DNA of 64,000 nucleotides. It comes from Novosphingobium sp. SG707. GTDB taxonomy: Bacteria > Pseudomonadota > Alphaproteobacteria > Sphingomonadales > Sphingomonadaceae. The stretch covers positions 283,917 through 347,916 of the forward strand of contig NZ_JAAZQL010000005.1 of the NCBI RefSeq assembly GCF_012275515.1, in the 5' to 3' direction. A program made the translations under genes and the position numbers. Every line of letters starts with the position of its first letter. The first letter of the stretch is position 1. The notes beneath the pieces were generated by a model. It searched no databases. It was given only the letters and a program-made list of their open reading frames with translations, and had not been told where the DNA came from. Below, in pieces: positions 1 to 8,040 of the stretch.

Positions 1-1
1 G

Positions 2-385
2 GGCCTGCTGAAGGCCAGCGGGCGGGCCAGCATCGTCAATTTCGCCAGCGCCAATGCGGCTCATGCTCTGGAAGGATCGGCCGCGCTGGCGCATTGCGCG
101 GGCAAGGGCGGGGTGCTGGCCATGACGCGCCAGCTGGCGATGGAGGGTGCCCCCCATGGCATCCGCGCCAATACGATCGCGCCGGGCTTCATCCTTACCG
201 CCGCCACGCACGCGCATATGGAGAGCGAACCTGCCCTGCGCGAGAAAGTACTGGCCAAGAATATGGTCAAGATCCTTGGCGAGCCGCAGGACATTGCCCA
301 TGCCGCGACATGGCTGGCCAGCGATGAGGCGCGCTATGTGACGGGCGCGAATATCGCGGTGGATGCGGGCGCGACGGCCTGGTGA
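2..385 (+). CDS. SDR family oxidoreductase, C-terminal part, catalytic Tyr replaced by His
   Basis: The gene runs in from the left edge; 127 codons are visible, ending in TGA. The visible part is the C-terminal half of a classical short-chain dehydrogenase: the strand with the catalytic-serine region (SIVNFAS), then the helix with the active-site lysine, the RANTIAPGFI motif and the VTGANIAVDAG tail typical of tetrameric SDRs. At the position of the usual YxxxK motif it reads HCAGK (CAT codon at 92-94), so the catalytic tyrosine appears to be histidine while Ser and Lys remain. Without Tyr, ordinary carbonyl reduction would be impaired, so it may have changed chemistry or be inactive. It converges on the next SDR with a 9-nt gap. 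Substrate unknown; the Rossmann half is outside the window. Confidence 0.85.
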   Translation, partial: GLLKASGRASIVNFASANAAHALEGSAALAHCAGKGGVLAMTRQLAMEGAPHGIRANTIAPGFILTAATHAHMESEPALREKVLAKNMVKILGEPQDIAHAATWLASDEARYVTGANIAVDAGATAW

Positions 386-394
386 CGGGAGCGA

Positions 395-1144
395 TCAACT
401 CCCGTCCGTAATCAGCGTTCCGCCATCCACCACCAGATTGTGGCCGGTGACAAAACCGCCCGCCGCGCTGGACAGAAACACCGCTGCGCCCGCCACTTCT
501 TCGGGCTTGCCGGGGCGGCGCAGCGGGGTCATGCCCATGCGGCGGGTCATGAATGCCTCGTTGGCCAGCAAGGGCGCGGAGAGTTCGGTGGCGATGAAAC
601 CGGGCGAAATCGCATTGGCCCGCCCCCCATGCGGCCCCCATTCCACCGCCAGATTGCGCGCAAGCTGCGCCACGCCCGCCTTGGCCAGCGCATAGGCATT
701 GATCGCCCCATTGCCGCGCAGACCCGACAGGCTGGCGATCAGCACCGCATTGCCGCTCCGCGCGCGCAGATGCGGAAAGGCCAGATTGCACAGCACGACC
801 TGAGAGCGCAGGTTGATCGCCATCACGCGGGCGTAATCCTCCATGTCGACGGAGGAGAAAGGACCGGGCCGCCCGGTGATCCCGGCGTTGCACACGACAA
901 TATCGATCCCGCCCAGCGCCGCCACCGTGCCATCGACCAGCGCGCCCAGCGCCGCATCATCGGCAACATCGCACGCGATGCCAAGCGCCCCCATCTCCGC
1001 CGCCGCGCGGGCGGTGTCGGCCTCGTCCTCGCTGGAGATCACCACGCGCGCCCCGGCGTCCATCATCGCCTGCGCAATCGCGCGGCCGATGCCGCGCGTG
1101 GAGCCGGTGACAATCGCCACCTTGCCGGTCAGATCGAACATCAT
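395..1144 (-). CDS. SDR family oxidoreductase
   Basis: A 249-residue classical SDR, probably NAD(P)-dependent. It shows the TGSTRGIG cofactor loop near residues 13-20, CNAG, the active-site Ser (IASLSG) and an intact YALAK catalytic motif near residue 150, and ends with the VTGHNLVVDGGT motif. It is the last gene of a five-gene minus-strand operon that starts at 3908. Its ATG overlaps the stop of the preceding GlcG-like gene, and a second ATG one codon later is equally possible. The context points to oxidation or reduction of an intermediate in aromatic or sugar-acid breakdown. SDR sequence alone does not reveal the substrate. Confidence 0.9.
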   Translation of the reverse strand: MMFDLTGKVAIVTGSTRGIGRAIAQAMMDAGARVVISSEDEADTARAAAEMGALGIACDVADDAALGALVDGTVAALGGIDIVVCNAGITGRPGPFSSVDMEDYARVMAINLRSQVVLCNLAFPHLRARSGNAVLIASLSGLRGNGAINAYALAKAGVAQLARNLAVEWGPHGGRANAISPGFIATELSAPLLANEAFMTRRMGMTPLRRPGKPEEVAGAAVFLSSAAGGFVTGHNLVVDGGTLITDGS

Positions 1145-1755
1145 AGCTTCAACCCCGCCGCTGCGCAGACTTCATCCTGATGGCCCACCGGAATGCCCGC
1201 CGCGCCGCTCACGGCAATCGCGCCGATGATCCGGCCATTCGCGTGGATCGGCACCGCGCCGCCTTCGACGAACATTGCCGGGGTGACTTTGGCTTTTAAA
1301 GCAGGATCATGGCGCAGCGCCTCATGGGCCTCGCCGCTGGTCGAGCCGAAGGCCAGCGCGACCGCCGCCTTGCGCATGGCCACAAACACATGGCTGCCAT
1401 CCGCGCCATCGGCGGTCAGCATCGCGCGCGCCTCGCCCGCGCTGTCCACCACCGCCACGCCCACGCGAAAACCGCGCCGCGTGCAATCATCCAGCGCGGC
1501 CTGTGCCATGCGCGTGGCCTGTTTCAGGCTGGGCGCGGGGGCGGTGCTTTCGGGCGGATCGCCGGGCGCAGGCAGATGTGTGCCGGGCGGCAGAGGCGGG
1601 GGATCGAGCGGCAGTTCGCCCCCATCGGTCAGCATCGCAAAGGGCGGCAGCCGATCCCCCGGCAGGGCGCGCGGCCCCGCCGGGATTTCGTGGAAAGGCA
1701 TAGCCACCGCTGCGCCCGCGATCAGCAGAGCGACCGCGCCCAGCGCATATTTCAT
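1141..1755 (-). CDS. Exported GlcG/HbpS-like protein
   Basis: A 204-residue protein with an N-terminal signal peptide (hydrophobic residues about 4-19, AVA cleavage site), a proline-rich linker to about residue 75, and a GlcG/HbpS (DUF336) domain from about 75 to 200. The domain is recognised from VGVAVVDSAGEARAML, the MRKAAVALAFG helix and the GGAVPI...GAIAVSG end. HbpS-type domains bind haem or act as small-molecule sensors, and members are common in catabolic operons with poorly defined roles. The start ATG overlaps the cupin stop (ATGA). A second, unexported GlcG-like gene lies at 30251. The function here, perhaps as an accessory to a ring-cleavage enzyme, is inference. Confidence 0.8.
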   Translation of the reverse strand: MKYALGAVALLIAGAAVAMPFHEIPAGPRALPGDRLPPFAMLTDGGELPLDPPPLPPGTHLPAPGDPPESTAPAPSLKQATRMAQAALDDCTRRGFRVGVAVVDSAGEARAMLTADGADGSHVFVAMRKAAVALAFGSTSGEAHEALRHDPALKAKVTPAMFVEGGAVPIHANGRIIGAIAVSGAAGIPVGHQDEVCAAAGLKL

Positions 1756-2288
1756 TCGCCCATTTCCCCATAGGCGGGATCGACCTGCTCGGGCTTGGCC
1801 TCGTCCAGCGGCACGCCGTTATGCTTGTAGGCGGGAGCCTCGATCAGGATGAAGGCGATGCGGCAGACCTGATCGGTGGTGTTGCGCCACAGGTGGTTGG
1901 TGCCGCGCTGAACGATGATGCCGCCTTCGCGGATGGTCTTTTTGCGCCCGTCGTCCAGTTCCAGCTCGATCTCGCCCTTCAGCACGATGCCGTAATCGAC
2001 GCTGTTGGTGCGGTGAAACGGGCTTTCCTTGCCGGGCAGCATATCGGTGATGCGGATCACGCTGCCGCGTTCCAGCGTCAGGCCGGTGGGCAGGTCGCGC
2101 CCGTCGCGTTCGTCATTGAGGTCGGCCGGGACCGTTTCGGTGGTCCAGATGGTCAGGAAGCTGGCGTCGCCGCTGGGGATCATCCTGGTGGGGGTCACAT
2201 CTTCGGATTTGAAGATGGCGCGGCCGTTTTCATCGTGGCCGGTGACCACGCGCTGGATCGGCGGCAGGCCGGAATCGGACATTTCCAT
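1752..2288 (-). CDS. Cupin domain protein
   Basis: A 178-residue protein with a C-terminal single cupin fold. The first cupin motif appears as FHRTNSVDYGIVLKGEIELEL and the second around GGIIVQRGTNHLWRN. Such proteins bind a metal through the motif histidines and serve as small dioxygenases, isomerases or binding proteins. I chose the ATG at 2288 because AAAGGA lies 8 nt upstream and the start sits 4 nt after the EthD-like stop; a longer reading frame to 2360 would overlap that gene. It is the third gene of the 3908-395 operon. The usual fate of ring-cleavage products makes an isomerase or hydrolase-like role plausible but unproven. Confidence 0.85.
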   Translation of the reverse strand: MEMSDSGLPPIQRVVTGHDENGRAIFKSEDVTPTRMIPSGDASFLTIWTTETVPADLNDERDGRDLPTGLTLERGSVIRITDMLPGKESPFHRTNSVDYGIVLKGEIELELDDGRKKTIREGGIIVQRGTNHLWRNTTDQVCRIAFILIEAPAYKHNGVPLDEAKPEQVDPAYGEMGE

Positions 2289-2292
2289 GGTT

Positions 2293-2967
2293 TCAATCCT
2301 TTTGGCTGGAAACAAAAATCCTGGGGCTGGTGACCAGAACCGATGCCGGGGCATCGGCAAAATAGGTCTGCGCCGCAGCGGTCAGGGCATTGGCCAGATC
2401 AGCCGGAATAGGGCCGCGCAGCGAAACTTCGTCAAACAATTCCGCGGGAGCCGGGCCTTCCAATGTGCGGGCAACTGTATTGATGCGCCATGCCGCAATC
2501 GGTCCGTCCACGCCCTGCGCGGCAAGGATGGGGGCCAATGCTTCGGCCCAACCTTGCGCATCCCGCGCATCGGCGCCGTGGCGAAAGATGAAGAGCTTGC
2601 GCGCAACATCTTCCGGCCCGGCAAGAACGGTGGTTTCGGACAGCAGCATGGCCAGCGACCCTACCGGATTGCGGAAATTGTCTTCGTCCGGCCCGACGAT
2701 CTGCGCATAGGCGGGCGAGGCCTTGGAAGCGGCCATATCCTCGATACGGGCGAAACGGATGATGGTCAGCGCATCGCGATCCGCCAAAGCTGCGCCCAGC
2801 GGCGAGGGCTCATCCTGCGCATAGTGATGGACGTAGCCGGCAAACATGCCGCTGACCTCGCCATGGGCCATGACCAGCGGGCCATGGGAATGGGCCAGAT
2901 AGGCCTGCAACCCTTCGCGGCTCAGACCCGCGCGCGTGCGGGGCAGGATGGCGAGCTTGATGCTCAC
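2293..2967 (-). CDS. EthD-like tandem ferredoxin-fold (dimeric alpha/beta barrel) protein
   Basis: A 224-residue protein that appears to hold two ferredoxin-like dimeric alpha/beta-barrel domains. The first (residues 1-100) has KLAILPRTRAGLSREGLQAYLAHSHGP-type features typical of EthD, including the conserved HxHGP. The second (about 115-215) is degenerate. EthD-like proteins support or catalyse small steps in degradation of ethers, polyketide-like and aromatic compounds. The start is GTG at 2967, whose GTGA overlaps the stop of the upstream FAH gene, indicating translational coupling. It follows the FAH hydrolase and precedes the cupin. Confidence 0.75.
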   Translation of the reverse strand: MSIKLAILPRTRAGLSREGLQAYLAHSHGPLVMAHGEVSGMFAGYVHHYAQDEPSPLGAALADRDALTIIRFARIEDMAASKASPAYAQIVGPDEDNFRNPVGSLAMLLSETTVLAGPEDVARKLFIFRHGADARDAQGWAEALAPILAAQGVDGPIAAWRINTVARTLEGPAPAELFDEVSLRGPIPADLANALTAAAQTYFADAPASVLVTSPRIFVSSQKD

Positions 2968-3908
2968 GCGCGCACCACTTTCTGCTCCAGCACGCCAAAG
3001 GGCGCGCGTCCGTCGGGCAATTGCGCCTCCATGCGCACGCTGTCGCCATAGGTCATGAATTCGGTGCGGGGCGCGCCTTCATCGACGATCTCGATCCCGC
3101 GCCGCTCGGCGATGCAGGAAGAGCCGACCTCGCGGAAATTCTCGTTCGAGACGGTGCCCGAACCGATCACCGTGCCTGCCACCAGATTGCGCGTGCGCGC
3201 GCCATGGGCGACCAGATCGTCGAAACCATAGGCCATCGGCTCGCCATAGGCATGGCCGAATTGCGCGCCGTTCCATTGTACGTTGAGATGCAGCGCGGGG
3301 CGGAAATTGCGCCAATATTCGCCCAATTCATCGGGCGTGACGGCAAAGGGGGCCATGCCGCAGGGGGGCTTGGCCTGAATCCAGCCAAAGCCGGTCTTCA
3401 TTTCCGGCCCGGCCAGTTTGCGCAGCGACCAGTCATTGATCTGTACCACCAGCGCGATGTGATCACCGGCCTTGGCGGCGGGCGTGCCCATCGGGACGGC
3501 GGTGGTGATAATGCCGAATTCGCCCTCGAAATCGATGCCCAGCGCCTCATCGGCCATCGGCACTTCGGCGCGCGGGGCATAGAACGTGTCCGACACGCCC
3601 TGATACATGAGCGGCGCATTGGGCTTTTCCGGCGTAATGCCCAGCACCTTGTCCATCAACGCGCCATGGCTGGGATAGACCGAGCCGTCGAGCCATTGCC
3701 ATGCGCGCGGCAAGGGAGCGAGCAGCTGATCCACATCGAGGATCTCGGGGAAATTGGTAATCGCGGCCAATGCGGTTTTGGCATTGTCCCAATCCTCCAG
3801 CGCCGCCTGCATCGTTTCGATGGGGGCGGGCGCGTAATGTGTGGCCGAGGGCGAGATCACGATCAGCCGCCCATCCTTTGTGCCATTATTCAGCGTGGCC
3901 AGACGCAT
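2964..3908 (-). CDS. Fumarylacetoacetate hydrolase family protein
   Basis: A 314-residue FAH-family enzyme, which cleaves or hydrates C-C bonds of beta-diketo acids produced by ring fission. Visible landmarks include PLMYQGVSDTFY, the metal-site stretch GIDFEGEFGII with its acidic ligands, QINDWSLR, and a GSGTVSNEN loop. It starts at the ATG at 3908, with GGGAG about 10 nt upstream; the longer frame to 3977 lacks a ribosome site. It is the first gene of a five-gene operon and is divergent from the HisD-like operon. It is close kin to the FAH protein at 46515 (shared MRLATL start, KTGFGWIQAKPPC segment and APFAVTPDELG), so the island carries two copies of the same subfamily. Confidence 0.92.
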   Translation of the reverse strand: MRLATLNNGTKDGRLIVISPSATHYAPAPIETMQAALEDWDNAKTALAAITNFPEILDVDQLLAPLPRAWQWLDGSVYPSHGALMDKVLGITPEKPNAPLMYQGVSDTFYAPRAEVPMADEALGIDFEGEFGIITTAVPMGTPAAKAGDHIALVVQINDWSLRKLAGPEMKTGFGWIQAKPPCGMAPFAVTPDELGEYWRNFRPALHLNVQWNGAQFGHAYGEPMAYGFDDLVAHGARTRNLVAGTVIGSGTVSNENFREVGSSCIAERRGIEIVDEGAPRTEFMTYGDSVRMEAQLPDGRAPFGVLEQKVVRA

Positions 3909-4072
3909 TGCATATATCTCCCGGAATTTATCATCTGGCGTGGAATCTAGCGCGCGGGCGCGAGGCGGCAACGGCATTTGGTCGATAGCAAACCATCGAT
4001 AACATGCGATGGTCGGGTGGCGGGGCGCGTGTCAGATGACAGCCAAACAGCCTTTTATGGGGAGATTTTGGC
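3909..4072. promoter_or_regulatory. Divergent promoter with perfect inverted repeat
   Basis: This 164-nt gap separates the FAH operon (minus) from the HisD-like operon (plus). It contains a perfect 7-bp inverted repeat, ACCATCG (3992-3998), 8-nt spacer, CGATGGT (4007-4013), a typical dimeric-regulator site. A partial third half-site, GTCGAT, lies at 3981. GGGGAG at about 4059 serves as ribosome site for the plus-strand gene. No regulator gene is adjacent, so the binding protein is unknown. Confidence 0.55.
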
Positions 4073-5404
4073 ATGGCCATCTGGCTGAAGCGCGGCGCGG
4101 CTGCGGAAGAGAAGGCGGCGTCGGATCGCAAGGTTCGCGATATTGTCGAGGCGGCGCTGGGCGATATTGAGAAGCGCGGCGATGCGGCGGTGCGGGATAT
4201 GTCGATCAAGTTCGACGGTTGGGACCGGGAAGATTACCGGCTGAGCCAGTCCGAGATCGACGCGGCGGTCGACAGCCTGAGCACGCAGGAGCGCAAGGAT
4301 ATCGAATTTGCGCAGGCGCAGGTCAAGAATTTCGCGCAGATCCAGCGCGCCAGCATGACCGACGTTGAGGTGGAAACCATGCCCGGCGTGGTGCTGGGGC
4401 ATAAGAACCTGCCGATCCAGAATGCGGGTTGCTATGTGCCGGGCGGCAAATATCCGCTGCTGGCCAGCGCGCATATGTCGGTCATCACCGCCAAGGTGGC
4501 GGGCGTGCCGCGCGTCATCACCTGCGCCCCGCCGTTTCAGGGCAAGCCCGCCCGCGCGATTGTGGCGGCCCAAGCTCTGGCGGGCGCCGATGCGATCTAT
4601 GCGCTGGGCGGGATTCAGGCGATCGGCGCGATGGCCATCGGCACGCAGACGATTGATCCGGTTGATATTCTCGTCGGTCCCGGCAATGCCTTCGTGGCCG
4701 AGGCCAAGCGGCAATTGTTCGGCCGCGTGGGCATCGACCTGTTTGCCGGGCCGACCGAAACGCTGATCATCGCCGACGAAATCGGCTGCGACCCCGAAAT
4801 GGCCGCGACCGACATTCTGGGCCAGGTCGAGCATGGCCCGGACAGCCCCGGCGTGCTGCTGACCAACAGCGAAGCCTTCGCCCGCGCGACGATGAAGGAA
4901 ATCGAGCGCCTGCTGGAAATCCTGCCCACCGCCGACCATGCCCGCAAGGCGTGGGAAACCTTTGGCGAGGTGATCGTGGCCGAAAGCTATGAGGAGATGG
5001 TGCGGATCGCCGATGACATCGCCAGCGAGCATGTGCAGGTGATGACGCAGGATCCCGATTACTTCCTGAAAAACATGACCAATTACGGCGCGCTCTTCCT
5101 TGGCAACCGCACGAATGTGTCGTTTGGCGACAAGGTGATCGGCACCAATCACACGCTGCCGACCAAGAAATCGGCGCGCTACACAGGCGGGCTGTGGGTC
5201 GGCAAGTTCCTGAAAACCTGCACCTATCAGCGCGTGACCAGCGATGATGCCTCGGCGCTGATCGGCGAATATTGCAGCCGGCTCTGCGCATTGGAAGGCT
5301 TTGCCGGGCATGGTGAGCAGGCCAACATCCGCGTGCGCCGTTTCGGCAATCGCGATGTGCCCTATGCCGGTCAGGCCGTGCCCAGCGAACTTACGAAAGC
5401 ATGA
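4073..5404 (+). CDS. Histidinol dehydrogenase-family catabolic alcohol dehydrogenase
   Basis: A 443-residue member of the zinc-dependent histidinol dehydrogenase family, which oxidises a primary alcohol to a carboxylate in two NAD-linked steps. Equivalents of the E. coli HisD zinc ligands and catalytic pair are visible: Q251 and H254 (GQVEHG), E319-H320 (ASEHVQV), D353 (FGDKVIGTNH) and H413 (GHGEQ). The gene is not among histidine biosynthesis genes; it heads an operon of SDR, alpha/beta hydrolase, VOC protein and monooxygenase. It is therefore likely a catabolic paralogue, as known for sulfopropanediol dehydrogenases of this family. Its substrate here is unknown. The ATG follows GGGGAG and the end overlaps the next gene by ATGA. 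Confidence 0.88.
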   Translation: MAIWLKRGAAAEEKAASDRKVRDIVEAALGDIEKRGDAAVRDMSIKFDGWDREDYRLSQSEIDAAVDSLSTQERKDIEFAQAQVKNFAQIQRASMTDVEVETMPGVVLGHKNLPIQNAGCYVPGGKYPLLASAHMSVITAKVAGVPRVITCAPPFQGKPARAIVAAQALAGADAIYALGGIQAIGAMAIGTQTIDPVDILVGPGNAFVAEAKRQLFGRVGIDLFAGPTETLIIADEIGCDPEMAATDILGQVEHGPDSPGVLLTNSEAFARATMKEIERLLEILPTADHARKAWETFGEVIVAESYEEMVRIADDIASEHVQVMTQDPDYFLKNMTNYGALFLGNRTNVSFGDKVIGTNHTLPTKKSARYTGGLWVGKFLKTCTYQRVTSDDASALIGEYCSRLCALEGFAGHGEQANIRVRRFGNRDVPYAGQAVPSELTKA

Positions 5405-6165
5405 GCCTGCCCCAGACCCCCAGCTTCCGGATGGACGGTCGGCGGGCGCTGGTGACGGGGGCGGGGCGGGGCATTGGCCTTGCCGCCGCCGCCGGGCTGG
5501 CGCAAGCGGGCGCGCATGTGACGCTGGCCGCGCGCACGCTGGGTGAGATCGAGGCGGGCGCCGCCGCGATCCGTGAGACTGGCGGTTTGGCCGAGGCGGC
5601 GGTGCTGGATGTGAGCGACCTGCGCGCGGTGGAGGCCTTCTTCGCCGCGCGTCCGGCGTTTCACGTGCTGGTCAACAATGCGGGGACGAACCGGCCCAAG
5701 GCGCTGTGGGAGGTGAGCGAGGAGGACTATGACGCCGTTCTCGACCTCAATGTGAAGTCGGCCTTCTTTGTGGCACAGCACGCGGTCAAGGCTATGTTGC
5801 GCGATGGAGTGGCGGGATCTCTGATCCATATGGGTTCGCAAATGGGCCATGTCGGCGGCCCGCGCCGCTCGCTCTACTGCGCGTCGAAATGGGCGATTGA
5901 GGGCATGAACAAAGCCTTCGCCCTCGACCTTGCGCCTCATTGCATCCGCAGCAACACCATCGCGCCCACCTTCATCGAAACCCCGATGACCAGGCCCTTC
6001 TTCGAGGACAAGGCCTTCCTCGACAGCGTCCTGGCCAAGATCAAACTGGGCCGGTTGGGGCAAGTCGAGGACCTCATGGGGCCGGTGCTTTTCCTCGCCA
6101 GCGACGCTTCGGCCCTCATCACCGGAACCAGCCTCATCGTCGATGGCGGTTGGACTGCGGATTAA
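5401..6165 (+). CDS. SDR family oxidoreductase
   Basis: A 254-residue classical SDR with TGAGRGIG near residues 20-27, NNAG, the active-site region IHMGSQMG and the catalytic YCASK motif, ending VDGGW. The ATG overlaps the HisD-like stop (ATGA), so the two are translationally coupled. Together they could act in sequence on a hydroxylated intermediate. The precise substrate cannot be read from sequence. Confidence 0.9.
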   Translation: MSLPQTPSFRMDGRRALVTGAGRGIGLAAAAGLAQAGAHVTLAARTLGEIEAGAAAIRETGGLAEAAVLDVSDLRAVEAFFAARPAFHVLVNNAGTNRPKALWEVSEEDYDAVLDLNVKSAFFVAQHAVKAMLRDGVAGSLIHMGSQMGHVGGPRRSLYCASKWAIEGMNKAFALDLAPHCIRSNTIAPTFIETPMTRPFFEDKAFLDSVLAKIKLGRLGQVEDLMGPVLFLASDASALITGTSLIVDGGWTAD

Positions 6166-6176
6166 AGGAAATACAG

Positions 6177-7328
6177 ATGTTTGAACCCTTTCCCGGAAAT
6201 TACGTGTGGAATCTGGCCACGAATCTGGCGCTGGTCTGCGGCGGCAATCATGGCGAGATTGACGAAGCCTGTCGCCCGGTGCGCGAGGCGTCCAAGGCCG
6301 GGGCCGATGCAGGGTCTGCGCTGCTGTTCGACAGCTGGATTGCAGTGGCCGATCAGGTGACGAACAATGCCGACGATGATCTGGCCAATGGCTATGCGCT
6401 CTCGGCGGGCACCAAATATCTGCGCGCCTCGGGCTATTATCTGGCGGCCGAACGGATGCAGAGCCGCGATTATGCGCCCCGCTGGGCGGCCTATGATCGC
6501 GGGCTGGAACTGTATCACAAGGGTTCGCAATTGCGCGGGCTGCATGTGGACAAGGTTGAGATCCCCTATGAGGGCAGCAGCTATACCGCGATCTTTGTCC
6601 ATGACGGATCGGGCACGCCGCGCCCCACGCTGGTTTCGGTCAATGGCCTCGATTCCATGAAGGAACAGGTCAATATGGCGGGGCATGGGCTGTCCAATCT
6701 GGAGCGGGGTATGAACACGCTGTTCCTTGACCAGCCCGGCACCGGCGAGGCAATCCGCAAGCGCAATCTGCCCGCCGTCTATGATGCCGAGCGTTGGGGG
6801 TCGCCTGCGTTTGACTATCTGCTGACGCGTAGCGATGTGGTCCACGACAAGATCGGCATTTTCGGCCTGTCCTTCGGCGGCTATCATGCGCCGCGCATTG
6901 CCGCCAATGATCCGCGCTATGCCCTGTGCGCCGTGATGGGCGCCAACCACGTTTGGGGCGAGCGTCAGCGCCAGCGTGTGGCCAATGAGGGCGAAAACCC
7001 CGTGCCGCATTACTGGGACCATGTGCTGTGGGTCTTCGGCATGGATGATCGCGACGCGTTCCTCGATTATGCCGACCAGATCACGCTCAATGGGCAGGTC
7101 GAAAAGATCAAGGTGCCTTTCCTCATCACCCATGGCGAGAATGACCGCCAGATCCCGGCCTTCAACGCCCATCTGTCCTACGATCAGGCGGTGAACAGCC
7201 CCAAGCGGACCTTGCGCATGTTCACCAAGGCGGATTTCGAGGTCGAGCATTGCGGCGCCGACAATGGCACCGGGATGCGTGATTACATTGCGGATTGGTG
7301 CGCGCAGACCTTTGCGGAGATGGCTTGA
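6177..7328 (+). CDS. Alpha/beta hydrolase (2,6-dihydroxypseudooxynicotine hydrolase-like)
   Basis: A 383-residue alpha/beta hydrolase with an all-helical N-terminal domain (about 1-125) ahead of the catalytic domain. Nucleophile S232 lies in GLSFGG, with acid D323 in GENDRQ and H358 in VEHCG. This architecture matches C-C bond hydrolases such as 2,6-dihydroxypseudooxynicotine hydrolase, which split acyl-aromatic compounds. Start ATG at 6177 follows AAAGGAAAT; the long open frame upstream is only the shadow of the SDR. A paralogue of the same architecture is at 48268. Inference: it hydrolyses a carbonyl-linked aromatic fragment such as a ring-fission product. Confidence 0.88.
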   Translation: MFEPFPGNYVWNLATNLALVCGGNHGEIDEACRPVREASKAGADAGSALLFDSWIAVADQVTNNADDDLANGYALSAGTKYLRASGYYLAAERMQSRDYAPRWAAYDRGLELYHKGSQLRGLHVDKVEIPYEGSSYTAIFVHDGSGTPRPTLVSVNGLDSMKEQVNMAGHGLSNLERGMNTLFLDQPGTGEAIRKRNLPAVYDAERWGSPAFDYLLTRSDVVHDKIGIFGLSFGGYHAPRIAANDPRYALCAVMGANHVWGERQRQRVANEGENPVPHYWDHVLWVFGMDDRDAFLDYADQITLNGQVEKIKVPFLITHGENDRQIPAFNAHLSYDQAVNSPKRTLRMFTKADFEVEHCGADNGTGMRDYIADWCAQTFAEMA

Positions 7329-7732
7329 TGGCTGAATTTACCTTCCACCACGGGGGCGTTTCGGTGCCCTCGTTGCAGGAGGCGATTGACTGGTACGGCC
7401 GCGTGCTGGGCTTTGAGGTGGAAAAGCGGTTTTATATTGAGGCCGCCAAAAGCCACACCGCGATGCTCTGCAAAGGCCCGCTGCGTTTCGAGATCTTCGA
7501 GGTGGAGGGCGCTGCCGCTCTGCCCGAGGATCGCCGCCATCCGCCCGCCGATCTGCGCACCCATGGCAACAAGCATGTGGCCTTTCGGGTCGAGGATCTA
7601 GAGGAATTCTTAAGCGAAATGGAGCAAAAGCAAGTCGATATTGCCTTTGTCGTGCGCGAAAACTTTGGCAAAGGATGCTTTATCCGCGACTGCGCGGGCA
7701 ATCTGATCGAATTTGTCGAGGAGCCGAACTGA
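7328..7732 (+). CDS. VOC family (glyoxalase/extradiol-type) protein
   Basis: A 134-residue single-module vicinal-oxygen-chelate protein. Candidate metal ligands are a His near the N-terminus (FHHGGVSVPS), His in KHVAFRVED and Glu in NLIEFVEEP. Such single modules act as isomerases, lyases or dioxygenases. The start ATG overlaps the hydrolase stop (TGATG), and the end overlaps the next gene the same way, so it is inside a tightly coupled operon. Confidence 0.85.
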   Translation: MAEFTFHHGGVSVPSLQEAIDWYGRVLGFEVEKRFYIEAAKSHTAMLCKGPLRFEIFEVEGAAALPEDRRHPPADLRTHGNKHVAFRVEDLEEFLSEMEQKQVDIAFVVRENFGKGCFIRDCAGNLIEFVEEPN

Positions 7733-8040
7733 TGACCTTCGAAATCGCCCGCATCACCATCGATCCGGCCCGCGCCGCCGATTTCGAAGCCGCCGTGGCC
7801 CAGGCCGAGCCGCATTTCCGCGCCGATCCGGGCTGCACCGGCTTTGCCCTGCAGCGTGTGGTCGAGGAGCCGGGCGTCTATCACCTGCTCGTCGGCTGGG
7901 TGTCGGTGGAGGCCCATACCGTCGATTTCCGCGCGACCGAGAATTTTGCCAAGTGGCGCGCGTTGGCCGGGCCGTTTTTCGTTGAGCCGCCCAAGGTGGT
8001 GCATGTGGAGACGGTGATTGGGGAGGCGGGGGTTAAGTAA
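7732..8040 (+). CDS. Antibiotic biosynthesis monooxygenase (ABM) domain protein
   Basis: A 102-residue ferredoxin-like ABM-fold protein, recognised from the ITIDPARAADFEAAV strand-helix, the FALQRVVEEPGVYHLLVGW segment and the FRATENFAKWRAL helix. Members are cofactor-free monooxygenases or quinone and small-phenol binding proteins. It is the last gene of the 4073-8040 operon, with a TGATG overlap upstream and a terminator-rich gap downstream. Confidence 0.82.
   Translation: MTFEIARITIDPARAADFEAAVAQAEPHFRADPGCTGFALQRVVEEPGVYHLLVGWVSVEAHTVDFRATENFAKWRALAGPFFVEPPKVVHVETVIGEAGVK

Noticed and set aside
4073..5404. Histidine biosynthesis hisD
   Set aside because: Residues fit the family, but there are no other his genes and the operon is catabolic, so a biosynthetic role is not supported.
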